A stretch of DNA of 52,766 nt from Minwuiaceae bacterium (GCA_028278525.1 JANQEE010000028.1:1-52766), one strand, 5' to 3'. Positions 17,706-27,313 are shown, counted from the stretch's first letter. Translations and numbers: made by a program. The notes: generated by a model not told the origin, from the sequence alone.

Positions 17706-19697
17706 TCAGTCGCCGGCGCCGGCCAAGGCGCCGTCCGCCGGCACGCGCGCCCGGGCGGGTGCGCCAACCCGGTGACGGCGGTCGGTCAGCGAGACGAATC
17801 CGCCGAGCATCATCATCAGCGAGCCGAGCCAGATCCATCCGACCAGCGGCTTGTCGTACAGCCGGACCGCGTAGCCGCCGTTGCCGTCCGGCTCGCCGAT
17901 CACCGCGTAGAGGTCGCCGCCCAGCGTGGTGCGAATGGCGGCCTCCGTGGTCTGCATCGGCGGGTTCGGATAGCTGCGGGTCTCCGGCTGCAGAACGGTC
18001 ACCGGCTCTCCGCCGCGGGTCACCGTGAATGTTCCGACCAGCGACATATAGTTCGGCCCGGGCAGGTTCTCGGCCCCCTCGAAGGTAAATTCGTAGTCGC
18101 TAACCGCCACGCGGTCGCCGGGCCGCACAATCTGCTGCACCTCGGTCTGCCAGGTCTCCGAGACGGTGATGCCGAGGACCATGGCCGCAACGCCGAGATG
18201 CGCCAGGGTCATGCCATAGACCGCGCGCGGCAGGTTGACGGCGCGCCGCCAGCTGTCCGCTGCCGATATGCGGCCGAGTTTCAGCCGCCCCGCGAATTCG
18301 ACCAAAGCGCCGACGCCAAGCCAGACGACAAGGGCCACACCCAGCAGCGCGAGGATCGGTCCATCCGCCAGCAGCCACCAGGCCAACCCGACGGCGATGG
18401 CCGTCAGCACGGCCGCTGCCTTCAACCGGCCGAGCGCGCCAGCCAGATCGCCACGCTTCCAGGCGAGCATCGGCCCGATGGCGACCGCCGCCACCAGCGG
18501 CACCATCAACGGAATGAACGTACCGTTGAAATATGGGGGGCCGACGGAGACTTTCTGCCCGGTCAGGGCATCCAGGAACAGCGGATACAGGGTGCCGAGC
18601 AGCACCGTCGCGCAGGCGGTCGACAGCAGCAGGTTGTTCAGGATCAGGCCGCCCTCGCGGCTGATCGGCGCGAACAGGCCGCCCGGCTTCAACGCCGGCG
18701 CGCGCACCGCGTACAACGTCAGGGAGCCGCCGATCACCAGCAGCAGGAATCCGAGGATGAACACGCCGCGCGTCGGATCGGTGGCGAACGCGTGCACCGA
18801 GTTCAACACGCCGGAGCGGACCAGGAAGGTGCCCAGCAGCGACAGCGAGAAGGCGACGATCGCCAGCAATATCGTCCAGCTTTTCAGCGCGTCGCGTTTC
18901 TCGACCACAATCGCCGAATGCAGCAAAGCGGTCGCCGCGAGCCACGGCATGAAAGAGGCGTTTTCGACCGGGTCCCAGAACCACCAGCCGCCCCAGCCGA
19001 GTTCGTAGTAAGCCCAGTAGGAGCCGAGCGCGATACCGGCGGTCAGAAACGCCCAGGCCGCCAGGGTCCATGGCCGGACCCAGCGCGCCCAGGCCGGATC
19101 GATCCGCCCCTCGATCAGCGCCGCCACCGCGAACGAGAACGTCACCGACAGGCCGACATAGCCGAGGTAAAGGAACGGCGGATGGATCGCGAGGCCCGGG
19201 TCCTGCAGCAGCGGGTTCAGGCCGTTGCCGTCCAGCGGCGCCGGGTCGAGCCGCGCGAACGGGTTGGAGGTCAACAGGACGAACAACAGGAAGCCGATCC
19301 CGATCAACGCCTGCACCGCCAGCACGCGCGCGCTTAGTCCCGGCGGCAGGTTGTCGCCGAACAGGGCGACCGCCGCGCCGAACAGGGTGAGGATCAGAAT
19401 CCACAGCAGCAGCGAGCCTTCGTGATTGCCCCAGACGCCGGAGATCTTATAGAGCAGCGGCTTCGCCGAGTGCGAGTTCTGCGCCACGTTGAGCACGGAA
19501 AAATCCGAAACCAGATAGGCCTCGGTCAAGGCGGCGAACGAAATCGCCACCAGGGCGAACTGCATGACCGCCGCGGGCTTGGCCAGCGCCATCCACGCCA
19601 CGTTGCCCCGGGCGGCGCCGATCTGCGGCAGCGTTGCCTGGACGACCGCGACGCAAAGCGCCAACACCAAAGCGAACTGACCGATCTCCGCGCTCAT
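17706..19697 (-). CDS. ccmF: Haem lyase subunit CcmF
   Basis: CcmF is the large polytopic membrane subunit of the System I haem ligase. The 663-residue length and about 15 hydrophobic segments fit. The WWD haem-handling motif is seen as GWGGWWFWDPVENASFMPWL near residue 235, and the segment VWGNHEGSLLLWI holds a conserved His. It lies between ccmE (19 bases) and ccmG (13 bases). Confidence 0.97.
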   Translation of the reverse strand: MSAEIGQFALVLALCVAVVQATLPQIGAARGNVAWMALAKPAAVMQFALVAISFAALTEAYLVSDFSVLNVAQNSHSAKPLLYKISGVWGNHEGSLLLWILILTLFGAAVALFGDNLPPGLSARVLAVQALIGIGFLLFVLLTSNPFARLDPAPLDGNGLNPLLQDPGLAIHPPFLYLGYVGLSVTFSFAVAALIEGRIDPAWARWVRPWTLAAWAFLTAGIALGSYWAYYELGWGGWWFWDPVENASFMPWLAATALLHSAIVVEKRDALKSWTILLAIVAFSLSLLGTFLVRSGVLNSVHAFATDPTRGVFILGFLLLVIGGSLTLYAVRAPALKPGGLFAPISREGGLILNNLLLSTACATVLLGTLYPLFLDALTGQKVSVGPPYFNGTFIPLMVPLVAAVAIGPMLAWKRGDLAGALGRLKAAAVLTAIAVGLAWWLLADGPILALLGVALVVWLGVGALVEFAGRLKLGRISAADSWRRAVNLPRAVYGMTLAHLGVAAMVLGITVSETWQTEVQQIVRPGDRVAVSDYEFTFEGAENLPGPNYMSLVGTFTVTRGGEPVTVLQPETRSYPNPPMQTTEAAIRTTLGGDLYAVIGEPDGNGGYAVRLYDKPLVGWIWLGSLMMMLGGFVSLTDRRHRVGAPARARVPADGALAGAGD

Positions 19698-19716
19698 CCG
19701 TTCGCTCCCTTCGGCA

Positions 19717-20151
19717 TCATTCGTCGCCTTTCCACACGCCGGCCGCCTTCAGGGAATCGGCGACTTCCGGCGGCATGTAATTCTCGTCGTGCTTGGCCAG
19801 CACTTCCTGGGCGACGAAAATCCCGTCGCCGTTCAGCATGCCGACGGCAACGATACCCTGGCCCTCGCGAAACAGGGCCGGCAGGATCCCTTCGTAGGTG
19901 ATCCGCACCGAGTGCACGGTATCCGTTACCTCGAAGGATGTGGAGAGCCCACTTTGTCGCACACTGTCTTCGACCACCAGGCCGCCGACGCGGAATCGCC
20001 GTTCCGGCGGAATGCCTTTCTCGTGCACTTCAGTTGGCGAGTGAAAGAAGATCAGGTTGTCCTGAAACGCCGTCAGTACGAGACCGACGGCGACGGCCAG
20101 CACCGCCATCCCGCCCAACACGAAGGTCATGCGCCGCTGTTTACGTGTCAT
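19717..20151 (-). CDS. ccmE: Haem chaperone CcmE
   Basis: CcmE carries haem covalently in the periplasm from CcmABCD to CcmF. It has 144 residues with one N-terminal TM helix (about 8-28) and an OB-fold domain. The covalent haem ligand is H121 in LAKHDENYMPPE, followed by Y125; this is the classical HxxxY type. The start lies inside the end of ccmD (11-base overlap). Confidence 0.96.
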   Translation of the reverse strand: MTRKQRRMTFVLGGMAVLAVAVGLVLTAFQDNLIFFHSPTEVHEKGIPPERRFRVGGLVVEDSVRQSGLSTSFEVTDTVHSVRITYEGILPALFREGQGIVAVGMLNGDGIFVAQEVLAKHDENYMPPEVADSLKAAGVWKGDE

Positions 20152-20344
20152 CGCCCGCCTCCTGACCGGTTTCGCCGCGCCGGCGTCGGCGCGGGTGGTT
20201 GGCTTCCAGCGCCGCGAGCTGCGCCCGATTGACGCGCATCGTGTGCATGCTTGCCACCAGCAGCCCGACCATCACCACGGCGGCGACGGCAAATGACGGC
20301 CAGACGAAGACCGCATACCCGCCCATTGCGAAGAATTCAGCCAT
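20141..20344 (-). CDS. ccmD: Cytochrome c maturation protein CcmD
   Basis: A 67-residue single-span membrane protein required for release of holo-CcmE from CcmABCD. The pattern is typical: MAEFFAMGGYAVFVWPSFA, a TM helix at about 12-33, then a basic cytoplasmic tail (VNRAQLAALEANHPRRRRRG). It overlaps ccmE by 11 bases and lies 119 bases downstream of ccmC, a space with no recognised feature. Confidence 0.9.
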   Translation of the reverse strand: MAEFFAMGGYAVFVWPSFAVAAVVMVGLLVASMHTMRVNRAQLAALEANHPRRRRRGETGQEAGDDT

Positions 20345-20463
20345 CGCAATCCCTGGCCACGCTTCCGTGCGCCGCCCGGCCCGGCCGCGCGCTAGACCTT
20401 ATATATGGTCGGCTTTTCCGACTTCTAGCGCTTTGATCCGCCATCGAATTCAGCCCGGACGGC

Positions 20464-21195
20464 CTATTCCGCCGCCTCGGCCTGCGCATAGGTCAGGCGA
20501 AGTGCGCGGATTCGCCGCGCCATTATTTCCGCCCGAGTGCGCAGGACCAGCACGCTCACATAATAGGCCTTGAACCCGACCGCCATCAGCAGCAACGGCA
20601 TCAGCATCGATATGTGGATTTTCGGCCCCGACAGGGTGAACACGCTGGCCGGCTGATGCAGGGTGTTCCACCAGTCCACGGAGAACTTGATGATCGGCAG
20701 ATTGACGCTGCCGACCAGCGCCAGAATGGCCGCCGCCTTCGCCGCGCGCTGCGGATCGTCGAACGCCTGCCACAACGCCATATAACCGATATAGAGGAAC
20801 AGCAGGATCAGCATCGATGTGAGGCGCGCATCCCACTGCCACCAGGTGCCCCACATCGGCTCGCCCCAGAGCGATCCGGAAATCAGGCAGATCAGGCAGA
20901 AACCGGCGCCGATCGGCGCGCTGGCTTTGGCGACCAGGTCGGCGACCGCGTGCTTCCAGATCAGGGCGACGGCGCTGGACACCGCCATCGCGCCATAAAT
21001 GAACAACGCCATCCAGGCCGACGGCACATGTACGAACATGATCCGCACGGTGTCGCCCTGCTGATAGTCCGGCGGCGCGAAGCCGAGCCCCCAGATCAGG
21101 CCCGCCGTAATAGTCAGCACCGCGATCGCCGCGCTCCACGGCAGGATGGCGTCGGCCAGCCTCAGGAACCGGGTCGGATTGGCAAATCTGTGCAT
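20464..21195 (-). CDS. ccmC: Haem exporter protein CcmC
   Basis: CcmC presents haem to CcmE at the periplasmic face. It has 243 residues and six hydrophobic segments. The WWD motif is MWGTWWQWDARLTSMLILLF (about 113-132), flanked by conserved His in MFVHVPSAWMA and FSVDWWNTLHQPASV. It lies between ccmB and ccmD in the locus, with 69 bases separating it from ccmB. Confidence 0.97.
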   Translation of the reverse strand: MHRFANPTRFLRLADAILPWSAAIAVLTITAGLIWGLGFAPPDYQQGDTVRIMFVHVPSAWMALFIYGAMAVSSAVALIWKHAVADLVAKASAPIGAGFCLICLISGSLWGEPMWGTWWQWDARLTSMLILLFLYIGYMALWQAFDDPQRAAKAAAILALVGSVNLPIIKFSVDWWNTLHQPASVFTLSGPKIHISMLMPLLLMAVGFKAYYVSVLVLRTRAEIMARRIRALRLTYAQAEAAE

Positions 21196-21264
21196 AACCC
21201 ACCTTTAAAGAAGGCCGCCTGTACCCGCAAGCAACGGCTATCCCAGATCACCCCGATTTGACAC

Positions 21265-21930
21265 CTATTCAAGGGCCAACCGCAATGCCGGCGCTGCGGC
21301 GACCGGCGCCAGCACGACGGAACCGAGCGAGATGGCGGACAGCAACAGCAGATGCGGCCGAACCGACAGCCCGACGGTGGCGGCATCAACCGCCGCGACG
21401 CCGAAGATCAATACCGGGATATAGAGCGGCAGGACCAGCAAAGACAGCAGCACGCCGCCGCGCCGCACGGCGACCGTGAGCGCCGCGCCGATCGCGCCGA
21501 TCAGGCTGAGCGACGGCGTCCCCAGCACCATCGCCGCCAGCAGCGTCCAGATCCCTTCCGCCGGCATGTTCATCAGCAGGCCGAGCACCGGCGCCGCCGC
21601 GATCAGCGGCAGGCCGGTCGACAGCCAGTGCGCGGCGCATTTGGCCAGCACCGTGGCCTGCAGCGGCAGCGGCGCCAGCACCAGCAGGTCCAGGCTGCCG
21701 TCCTCCAGATCGGCCTGAAACAGGCGGTCCAGGGACAGCAGCGCCGACAGCAGCGCCGCGACCCAGATCACGCCCGGCCCGATCCGCGCCAGGATGTCGG
21801 GGCTGGGTCCGACCCCCAGCGGGAACAGCGTCACCGTGACCACGAAGAAGGCGAGCGCCAGCATGGCTGCGCCGCCCTGCTTGAAGGCCAGGGACAGGTC
21901 GCGCCTTAAGACCAGCCAGAACCCGGTCAT
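21265..21930 (-). CDS. ccmB: Haem exporter permease CcmB
   Basis: The 221-residue membrane subunit of the CcmAB ATPase complex, which releases holo-CcmE. It has about six hydrophobic segments and family segments LRRDLSLAFKQGG, FPLGVGPSPDILARIGPGVIW, LDRLFQADLEDGSLDLLVL and GAIGAALTVAVRRGGVLLSL. It overlaps ccmA by four bases. Confidence 0.96.
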   Translation of the reverse strand: MTGFWLVLRRDLSLAFKQGGAAMLALAFFVVTVTLFPLGVGPSPDILARIGPGVIWVAALLSALLSLDRLFQADLEDGSLDLLVLAPLPLQATVLAKCAAHWLSTGLPLIAAAPVLGLLMNMPAEGIWTLLAAMVLGTPSLSLIGAIGAALTVAVRRGGVLLSLLVLPLYIPVLIFGVAAVDAATVGLSVRPHLLLLSAISLGSVVLAPVAAAPALRLALE

Positions 21931-22562
21931 CGGAAATCCACCGCAACCGGCAAACGGGGCGTCTCAAGGCGCAGGGTCGCCGCATCCGGCAGGCCCAGGT
22001 CGATATGGGTCGCCGCCATCACCATGCCGCCGGCCGCGCGGTGCGCCGCGATCAGCGCGGTCAGGGCGGCGACCGCGGTGTCGTCCAGCGCGGTGGTCGG
22101 TTCGTCCAACAGCCAGAGCACCGCCGCCGACGTGGCGAGCCGGGCCAGGTTCACCTTGCGCCGCTGGCCAGCCGATAGGTAGCGCGCCGGCAGATCGGCC
22201 AGCCCCGCCATGCCGAACCGCGCCAGGGCGTCTTCCGCCGCTTCGGAGGCGCCGTTCATACCCGCCCAAAACGCCAGGTTTTCGGCGACCGTGAGAACCG
22301 GTTTCAGCGGATCCAGGTGCCCCACATAGGTCAGGCGCGCTCGATGCGCCTCCCGGTCGTCGTCGATCGGCAGGCCATCGAAGCGGAGCCGTCCTTCGGC
22401 CGGCGCCAGAAAACCGGCGCAAAGCCGCAACAGACTCGACTTACCGGAACCGTTCGGCCCCCGCAGCACCAGGCAGCCGCCCGGCTGGAGGTCGAAGTCG
22501 AGGTCTTCGAAGACCAGCCGGTCGCCGCGGATACAGGTTAGAGCCTCGCCGTTAAAGCCCAT
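21927..22562 (-). CDS. ccmA: Haem exporter ATPase CcmA
   Basis: A 211-residue ABC ATPase. Walker A is GPNGSGKSS (about 35-43), the signature is YLSAGQRRKVNLARL (LSAGQ, typical of CcmA), Walker B is LWLLDEPTTALDD and the switch region is MVMAATHIDLGLPD. It is the first gene of the ccmABCDEFGHI run; the 92 bases upstream hold no promoter I can support. Confidence 0.96.
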   Translation of the reverse strand: MGFNGEALTCIRGDRLVFEDLDFDLQPGGCLVLRGPNGSGKSSLLRLCAGFLAPAEGRLRFDGLPIDDDREAHRARLTYVGHLDPLKPVLTVAENLAFWAGMNGASEAAEDALARFGMAGLADLPARYLSAGQRRKVNLARLATSAAVLWLLDEPTTALDDTAVAALTALIAAHRAAGGMVMAATHIDLGLPDAATLRLETPRLPVAVDFR

Positions 22563-22654
22563 GCTTGGCGGAGTCCAGTCGCCGCCGCCGGAATGGTCCC
22601 GTTGGGCGTGGCCCAGCCGGGATTGGCGACAGAAGGTGGGTGCGGCGCGGGATA

Positions 22655-23899
22655 TTACTCGTAGGTGCGCGTATCGTCGATCACTTTACCGTCGTTGGGC
22701 AGGCTGCCCGGCTGCACCAGCTCGACCTCACCGCGCAGCTTCAGGATGTTCTGCACCGACGTGGTGATCGCCGACTTCAGGCTGTCGTCGCCGCGCGGCA
22801 CTTCGCAGCGCAGCGTCATCCGGTCCTTGTTGTCGGGGTTCTCCAGCACCAGCCTGGCCCGCGCGATCTCTTGGTGGCGCGCCGCGATGTCGTTGACCTG
22901 CTTGGGATGCACGAACATGCCGCGCACCTTGGCCGACTGGTCGGCGCGGCCCATCCAGCCCTTGATCCGCGTGTTGGTCCGGCCGCAGGGGCTCGCCCCC
23001 GACAGCACCGCCGACAGATCGCCGGTGGCGAAGCGGACCAGCGGATAGACCTTGTTGAAGGTCGTGACCACGATCTCGCCGACTTCCCCGTCGGGCACCG
23101 GATCGCCGGTGCCGGGGCGCACGATCTCCATGATCACGCCCTCGTCGATGATCATCCCTTCCATCGCCGGGGACTCATAGGCGACCAGTCCCAGATCCGC
23201 CGTGCCGTAGCTCTGGACGGTGAACACGCCGCGGTCGATCAGTTCCTGGCGCAGGCTCGGCGGCAGCGGCTCGGCGCCGACCGATGCTTTGCTCAGGCTG
23301 GAAACGTCGGCGCCCATCTCCTCCGCCTTGTCCAGCAGGATCTTCAGGAAGGACGGCGTACCGCCGTAGGCCGCCGGCCTTAAGTGTGCGATCGCCTGGA
23401 CCTGCAACTCGGTATTGCCGACCCCGGCCGGGATGACCGGGCAGCCGAGCGCCCGCGCCGCGCTCTCGACCAGCATGCCGGCGGGCGTCAGATGATAGGC
23501 GAAGGTATTGTGCACGATATCGCCGGCGCGAACGCCGGCCGCGAACAAAGCCCGGCCGAACCGCCAATGGTCCCGGCCGTCGCCGTCCGGTTCGAAAATC
23601 GGCCCGGGCGACATGAAGATATGCGCGACCTGATCCAGCGGCACCGCGCTAAGTCCGCCGAGTGGCGGCTCGGCCTGCTGGCGCGCCGCCAGATCCGACT
23701 TGCGGGTCAGCGGCAGCTTGGCCAATGCCTCCGGGTTGTTGATCTCGCCCGGATCGACATCCTGCAGGACCGACGCGAAATAGCCGGAGTTCTGTTTGGC
23801 GTGGGCCACCTGCTCGGCCAGAGCGGCAAATTGCTGCTCCGCCCGCTGCCCGGGATCACGCGTTTCAAGCTCGTCGTAAAAATCGTTGTTGGCGGCCAT
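22655..23899 (-). CDS. Phenylacetate-CoA ligase (PaaK)-like AMP-forming enzyme
   Basis: A 414-residue adenylate-forming protein of the PaaK family. PaaK-like features are the N-terminal FAALAEQVAHAKQNSGYFAS, LPLTRKSDL, PAGVGNTELQVQAIAHLRP, YGGTPSFLKILLDKA, SVGAEPLPPSLRQEL, SYGTADLGLVAYE and VHPKQVNDIAARH. The usual P-loop (SSGTTGKPT) is replaced by MSPGPIFEPDGDGRDHW, so the nucleotide-binding loop is degenerate. It is the last gene of the liv cluster. It may activate an aromatic acid, or may be a relative with weakened activity. Confidence 0.82.
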   Translation of the reverse strand: MAANNDFYDELETRDPGQRAEQQFAALAEQVAHAKQNSGYFASVLQDVDPGEINNPEALAKLPLTRKSDLAARQQAEPPLGGLSAVPLDQVAHIFMSPGPIFEPDGDGRDHWRFGRALFAAGVRAGDIVHNTFAYHLTPAGMLVESAARALGCPVIPAGVGNTELQVQAIAHLRPAAYGGTPSFLKILLDKAEEMGADVSSLSKASVGAEPLPPSLRQELIDRGVFTVQSYGTADLGLVAYESPAMEGMIIDEGVIMEIVRPGTGDPVPDGEVGEIVVTTFNKVYPLVRFATGDLSAVLSGASPCGRTNTRIKGWMGRADQSAKVRGMFVHPKQVNDIAARHQEIARARLVLENPDNKDRMTLRCEVPRGDDSLKSAITTSVQNILKLRGEVELVQPGSLPNDGKVIDDTRTYE

Positions 23900-23941
23900 G
23901 GCGCCGTCCCTCCCGTACTCCGACCGGCGTTGTTGGCTGCT

Positions 23942-24757
23942 TTAGGCGAGCCAGCGTTTGCGCCGGCGGTAGTGTTTTACGTCGCGGAAGCTTTTGCGCC
24001 CTGTACCGGAAAACCCGAGATAGAACTCTTTGACGTCTTCGTTCTCGGACAATGCATCGGCCGCCCCGTCCAGCACGATCCGCCCGTTCTCCAGCACGTA
24101 ACCGTGCTTGGCGTAACGGAGCGCGACGGCCACGTTCTGCTCCGCCAGCAGGAAGCTGACGCTTTTTTCGCGATTCAGTTTGGAGACGATCTCGAAGATC
24201 TCTTCAACCAGCTGCGGCGCCAGTCCCATCGACGGCTCGTCCAGCAGAATCAATGTCGGCCGGGCCATCAGCGCGCGCCCGATTGCCGTCATCTGCTGCT
24301 CGCCGCCGGAAATATAACCGGCCTGGCTATGCCGGCGTTCCTTCAATCGCGGAAAATAGCTGTAGACCATTTCCAGGTCTTCGGCGACGTTGGCCCGCCC
24401 GTCCTTGCGCGTATAGGCGCCGGTGATGAGGTTCTCTTCGACCGACAAGTGTTCGAAGCAATGCCGGCCCTCCATCACCTGGATAACGCCACGCTTAACC
24501 AGATCGTTCGGCGTCAGGGTATCGACGCGTTTGCCCTGATAGGAAATGCTGCCTTTGGTGACCTCGCCCCGTTCCGACTTCAGCAGGTTGGAGACCGCCT
24601 TCAGGGTCGTCGATTTGCCCGCACCGTTGGCCCCGAGGAGGGCGACAATGCCCCCCTCGGGAACGTCGAGGGACACTCCCTTCAGCACCAATATCACCCG
24701 GTCGTAAATGACCTCGATATTGTTGACCGAAAGCAGTGGCTCGTTCGGTGTACTCAT
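23942..24757 (-). CDS. livF: Branched-chain-type ABC importer ATPase LivF
   Basis: A 271-residue ATPase: Walker A GANGAGKST, LivF segment RGVIQVMEGRHCFEHLSVEENL, signature ISGGEQQMTAIGRAL, Walker B LILLDEPSMGLAP and LAEQNVAVALRYAKHGYVLENG. About 30 residues longer than E. coli LivF, with a basic tail (SFRDVKHYRRRKRWLA). A GTG directly precedes the ATG chosen here. It lies between the binding-protein gene and the PaaK-like gene. Confidence 0.93.
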   Translation of the reverse strand: MSTPNEPLLSVNNIEVIYDRVILVLKGVSLDVPEGGIVALLGANGAGKSTTLKAVSNLLKSERGEVTKGSISYQGKRVDTLTPNDLVKRGVIQVMEGRHCFEHLSVEENLITGAYTRKDGRANVAEDLEMVYSYFPRLKERRHSQAGYISGGEQQMTAIGRALMARPTLILLDEPSMGLAPQLVEEIFEIVSKLNREKSVSFLLAEQNVAVALRYAKHGYVLENGRIVLDGAADALSENEDVKEFYLGFSGTGRKSFRDVKHYRRRKRWLA

Positions 24758-24801
24758 CACGTATGTCCGCTGTTACGCACGAACCAATCCTCGTTCGCCG
24801 T

Positions 24802-26124
24802 TTAGGAGCACGAACGCGGGGTGATGTTCTTCTCCTTGGCGTACTTGGCCGCGGCAGCCTCGACCATCGGACGAACCATGGACTGGTCGGTCTCGATCCA
24901 ATCGGAGATCTGCACCCATTTGCCGCCTTTCCATTGCTGGAACTTCACCGCGGCACCGCCTTCGTGATCGGCGCAGGTGAGTTTGAACGTCGGCATCAGG
25001 CCGGTCGCGCCAAGCCCTTCGATGCGCTGCGCGTTCATGTCCAGGGTCTCCAGTGCCTTCTGCACCTCGGCGCCGGTGACGGGCCGCTTACCGACCATGT
25101 CCTGCGCCTGGCGAACCGCCTCGGCGCTGACCATTCCCCAGACGACCGCGCGGTTGTAGTAGATCGAGCCCAGGCGCTCACGCGGCAGCTCGCCGTTCCC
25201 CTTGTCGTAGACATGCTTGATGATGTCCTGGATTACGGGGAACTCGGTGCCGGAGGCGTGGAAGCCGGCGGCGATGTAGCCTTCCGCGGCCGGGCCGGCC
25301 GGCACGGTGTCTTCTTCGGCGCCGGACCACCAGACGCCGACCATCTTGTCGCGCGGGAAGTTGACCCGGGCGGCTTCCTTCAGCGCCGTCGGGTTCATCA
25401 CGCCCCAGCCACGCAGGATAATCCAGTCGGGCTTGTACTGACGGCCGATCTGCAGCCAGATCGCCTTCTGGTCGAGACCCGGATGCACCACCGGATAGTG
25501 CTTGACCTCGAAGCCGTACTTCTCGGCCTGGGCCTCCAGGATCGGAATGGTTTCTTTGCCGTAGGCGGAGTCGTGATGGACGTTGGCGATCTTCTTGCCT
25601 TTAAGTTTGTCCATGCCGCCTTCCTGCGACCCGATGAAACGGATCTTGGCGGTGTTCTGACTCCAGTAGTTGGTCAGCGCCGGGAACAAGTACGGGAATA
25701 CGCGGCCGTCGGAGCCGGCGGTGTTGCCGTAGCCCAGCGTGATCACCGGAATCTGGTCTTTCTCGGCCCGTTCGAACACGGCATACGTTCCGCCGGTGCT
25801 CATCGGGTGGAACAGGGTCATGCCGGTCGGGCCGTTCTTCTTCAGACGTTCGTAGCACTCGACGATGCGGTCGGTCTTATAGCCGGTTTCGCATTTCTCC
25901 CAGGTCAGCTTCACGCCGTTGATGCCGCCGTCGCGTTCGTTGAGCATCTTGAAGTAGTCGATCATGCCGCCGCCGAACGCCGAACCGCCGGCCGCGTACG
26001 GACCCGTCCAGTAAGCGTTGATCGGCATGAACTGTTCTTTCGCCTGCGCGAAAGCCTGGCCACCCGTCGACACGGCGAAAGCGGTTGCCGCAATCACGGG
26101 CAGTGCAAGTGTCCTAAAATTCAT
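24802..26124 (-). CDS. livK: Branched-chain-type ABC importer binding protein
   Basis: A 440-residue periplasmic binding protein, type 1 fold. The ATG at 26122-26124 follows GGGAGAA and gives a good signal peptide (MNFRTLALPVIAATAFAVST...AFAQA); the frame is open 26 codons further upstream. Segments such as GGMIDYFKMLNERDGGINGVKLTW, ALTNYWSQNTAKIRFIGSQE and IANVHHDSAYGKETIPILEAQ (each shortened here) fit the amide/branched-chain/aromatic binding family. A Cys pair (CETGYKTDRIVEC) may form a disulfide. The ligand is not determined. Confidence 0.9.
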   Translation of the reverse strand: MNFRTLALPVIAATAFAVSTGGQAFAQAKEQFMPINAYWTGPYAAGGSAFGGGMIDYFKMLNERDGGINGVKLTWEKCETGYKTDRIVECYERLKKNGPTGMTLFHPMSTGGTYAVFERAEKDQIPVITLGYGNTAGSDGRVFPYLFPALTNYWSQNTAKIRFIGSQEGGMDKLKGKKIANVHHDSAYGKETIPILEAQAEKYGFEVKHYPVVHPGLDQKAIWLQIGRQYKPDWIILRGWGVMNPTALKEAARVNFPRDKMVGVWWSGAEEDTVPAGPAAEGYIAAGFHASGTEFPVIQDIIKHVYDKGNGELPRERLGSIYYNRAVVWGMVSAEAVRQAQDMVGKRPVTGAEVQKALETLDMNAQRIEGLGATGLMPTFKLTCADHEGGAAVKFQQWKGGKWVQISDWIETDQSMVRPMVEAAAAKYAKEKNITPRSCS

Positions 26125-26176
26125 CTGCGTTTTCTCCCAGTACAGTTGCCGCCTGCAAACTAAACGGCGCCCAAAC

Positions 26177-26191
26177 GTTACGTAGCGTAAC
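26177..26191. promoter_or_regulatory. Short inverted repeat upstream of livK
   Basis: GTTACG and CGTAAC flank a TAG spacer, 53 bases upstream of the livK ATG, in the 121-base livM-livK gap. It may be an operator or a small mRNA hairpin within the operon; no T-run follows. Confidence 0.3.
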
Positions 26192-26245
26192 ACGCGGTGC
26201 AACTAGCGCCAACCACGCACAATTCACGGTTTAGCAAATAAAACG

Positions 26246-27310
26246 TCAATACGGGAACGGCCAATTCCTTAGCTTTTCCTTTGCAACCTGCCACAATCTG
26301 GCTAGACCGAAAGGCTCGACGATCAGGAAAAAGATGATCAATGCGCCGAAGATTATCAATTCCAGGTTGGATAGAACGTCCGCCGGTACCGCGGCGCCGA
26401 ACACCGCAGCGCCGTTGGTAATGGCGATCGGCATCAGCACGATGAAGCCGGCACCCAGGAACGAGCCAAGAATGCTGCCAAGCCCGCCGATGATCACCAT
26501 GAACAGCACCTCGAAGGCGCGGTTGATATCGAACGCCTGCGGCTCGACTGTGCCCAAATAGACGAAGGCCCAGAGCGCGCCGGCGATGCCGCAGTAGAAC
26601 GAGCTGACGGCGAAGGCGAGCAGCTTGGTCTTCAGCATCGGGATGCCGATCACTTCGGCCGCGACGTCCATGTCGCGGATCGCCATCCAGGCGCGCCCCA
26701 ACTCGCTTCGCACCAGATTCTTGGCGACCAGGGCCAGCACCACGACGATGCTCAATGTCATGATGTAGCGCGATTCGGGTGTGTCGACGACGAAACCGAG
26801 CATTTCGATCGGCGGCGAGCTGATCACGCCGGTGAAGCTGTAGTTCGTGAACCAGCCGAAATGCGTGAAGACCCATTCGATGAAGAAATGCGCGGCCAGT
26901 GTCGTGACCGCCAGATAAAACCCTTTGATCCGCAGGCTCGGCAAGCCGAACACCAGACCGACCAGGGCCGCGACGATGCCGGCGAGGATCAGCACGACAA
27001 GGAAGTTCATCCAGGGGAACGCCGTCGCGATCTTGTAGGCGGCAAACGCGCCCACCGCCATGAATCCGGCCGTGCCGAGCGAGATCAGCCCCGTATAGCC
27101 GACCAGGATGTTCAGGCCGATCGCCGCCAGCGAGAAGATCAGGAAGGGAATGAAGACCGATCCCAGCCAGTAGTCGTTGCCGAGGATCGGCACGGCGATG
27201 AAGCCGATGGCCAGAATCGCCGCGACGAACCAGCGGTCCTGAATGATCGGGAAGATGGCCTCGTCGGCCGCGTAGCTCGTCTTGAATTGGCCTGCCTCGC
27301 GATAGATCAC
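26246..27310 (-). CDS. livM: Branched-chain-type ABC importer permease LivM
   Basis: A 354-residue permease with about ten hydrophobic segments. LivM motifs seen are GLNILVGYTGLISLGTAGFM, GLVFGLPSLRIKGFYLAVTT, SELGRAWMAIRDMDVAAEVI and the conserved FEVLFMVIIGGLGSILGSFL near residue 272. It begins three bases after the livH stop. Confidence 0.95.
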   Translation of the reverse strand: MIYREAGQFKTSYAADEAIFPIIQDRWFVAAILAIGFIAVPILGNDYWLGSVFIPFLIFSLAAIGLNILVGYTGLISLGTAGFMAVGAFAAYKIATAFPWMNFLVVLILAGIVAALVGLVFGLPSLRIKGFYLAVTTLAAHFFIEWVFTHFGWFTNYSFTGVISSPPIEMLGFVVDTPESRYIMTLSIVVVLALVAKNLVRSELGRAWMAIRDMDVAAEVIGIPMLKTKLLAFAVSSFYCGIAGALWAFVYLGTVEPQAFDINRAFEVLFMVIIGGLGSILGSFLGAGFIVLMPIAITNGAAVFGAAVPADVLSNLELIIFGALIIFFLIVEPFGLARLWQVAKEKLRNWPFPY

Positions 27311-27313
27311 GGC

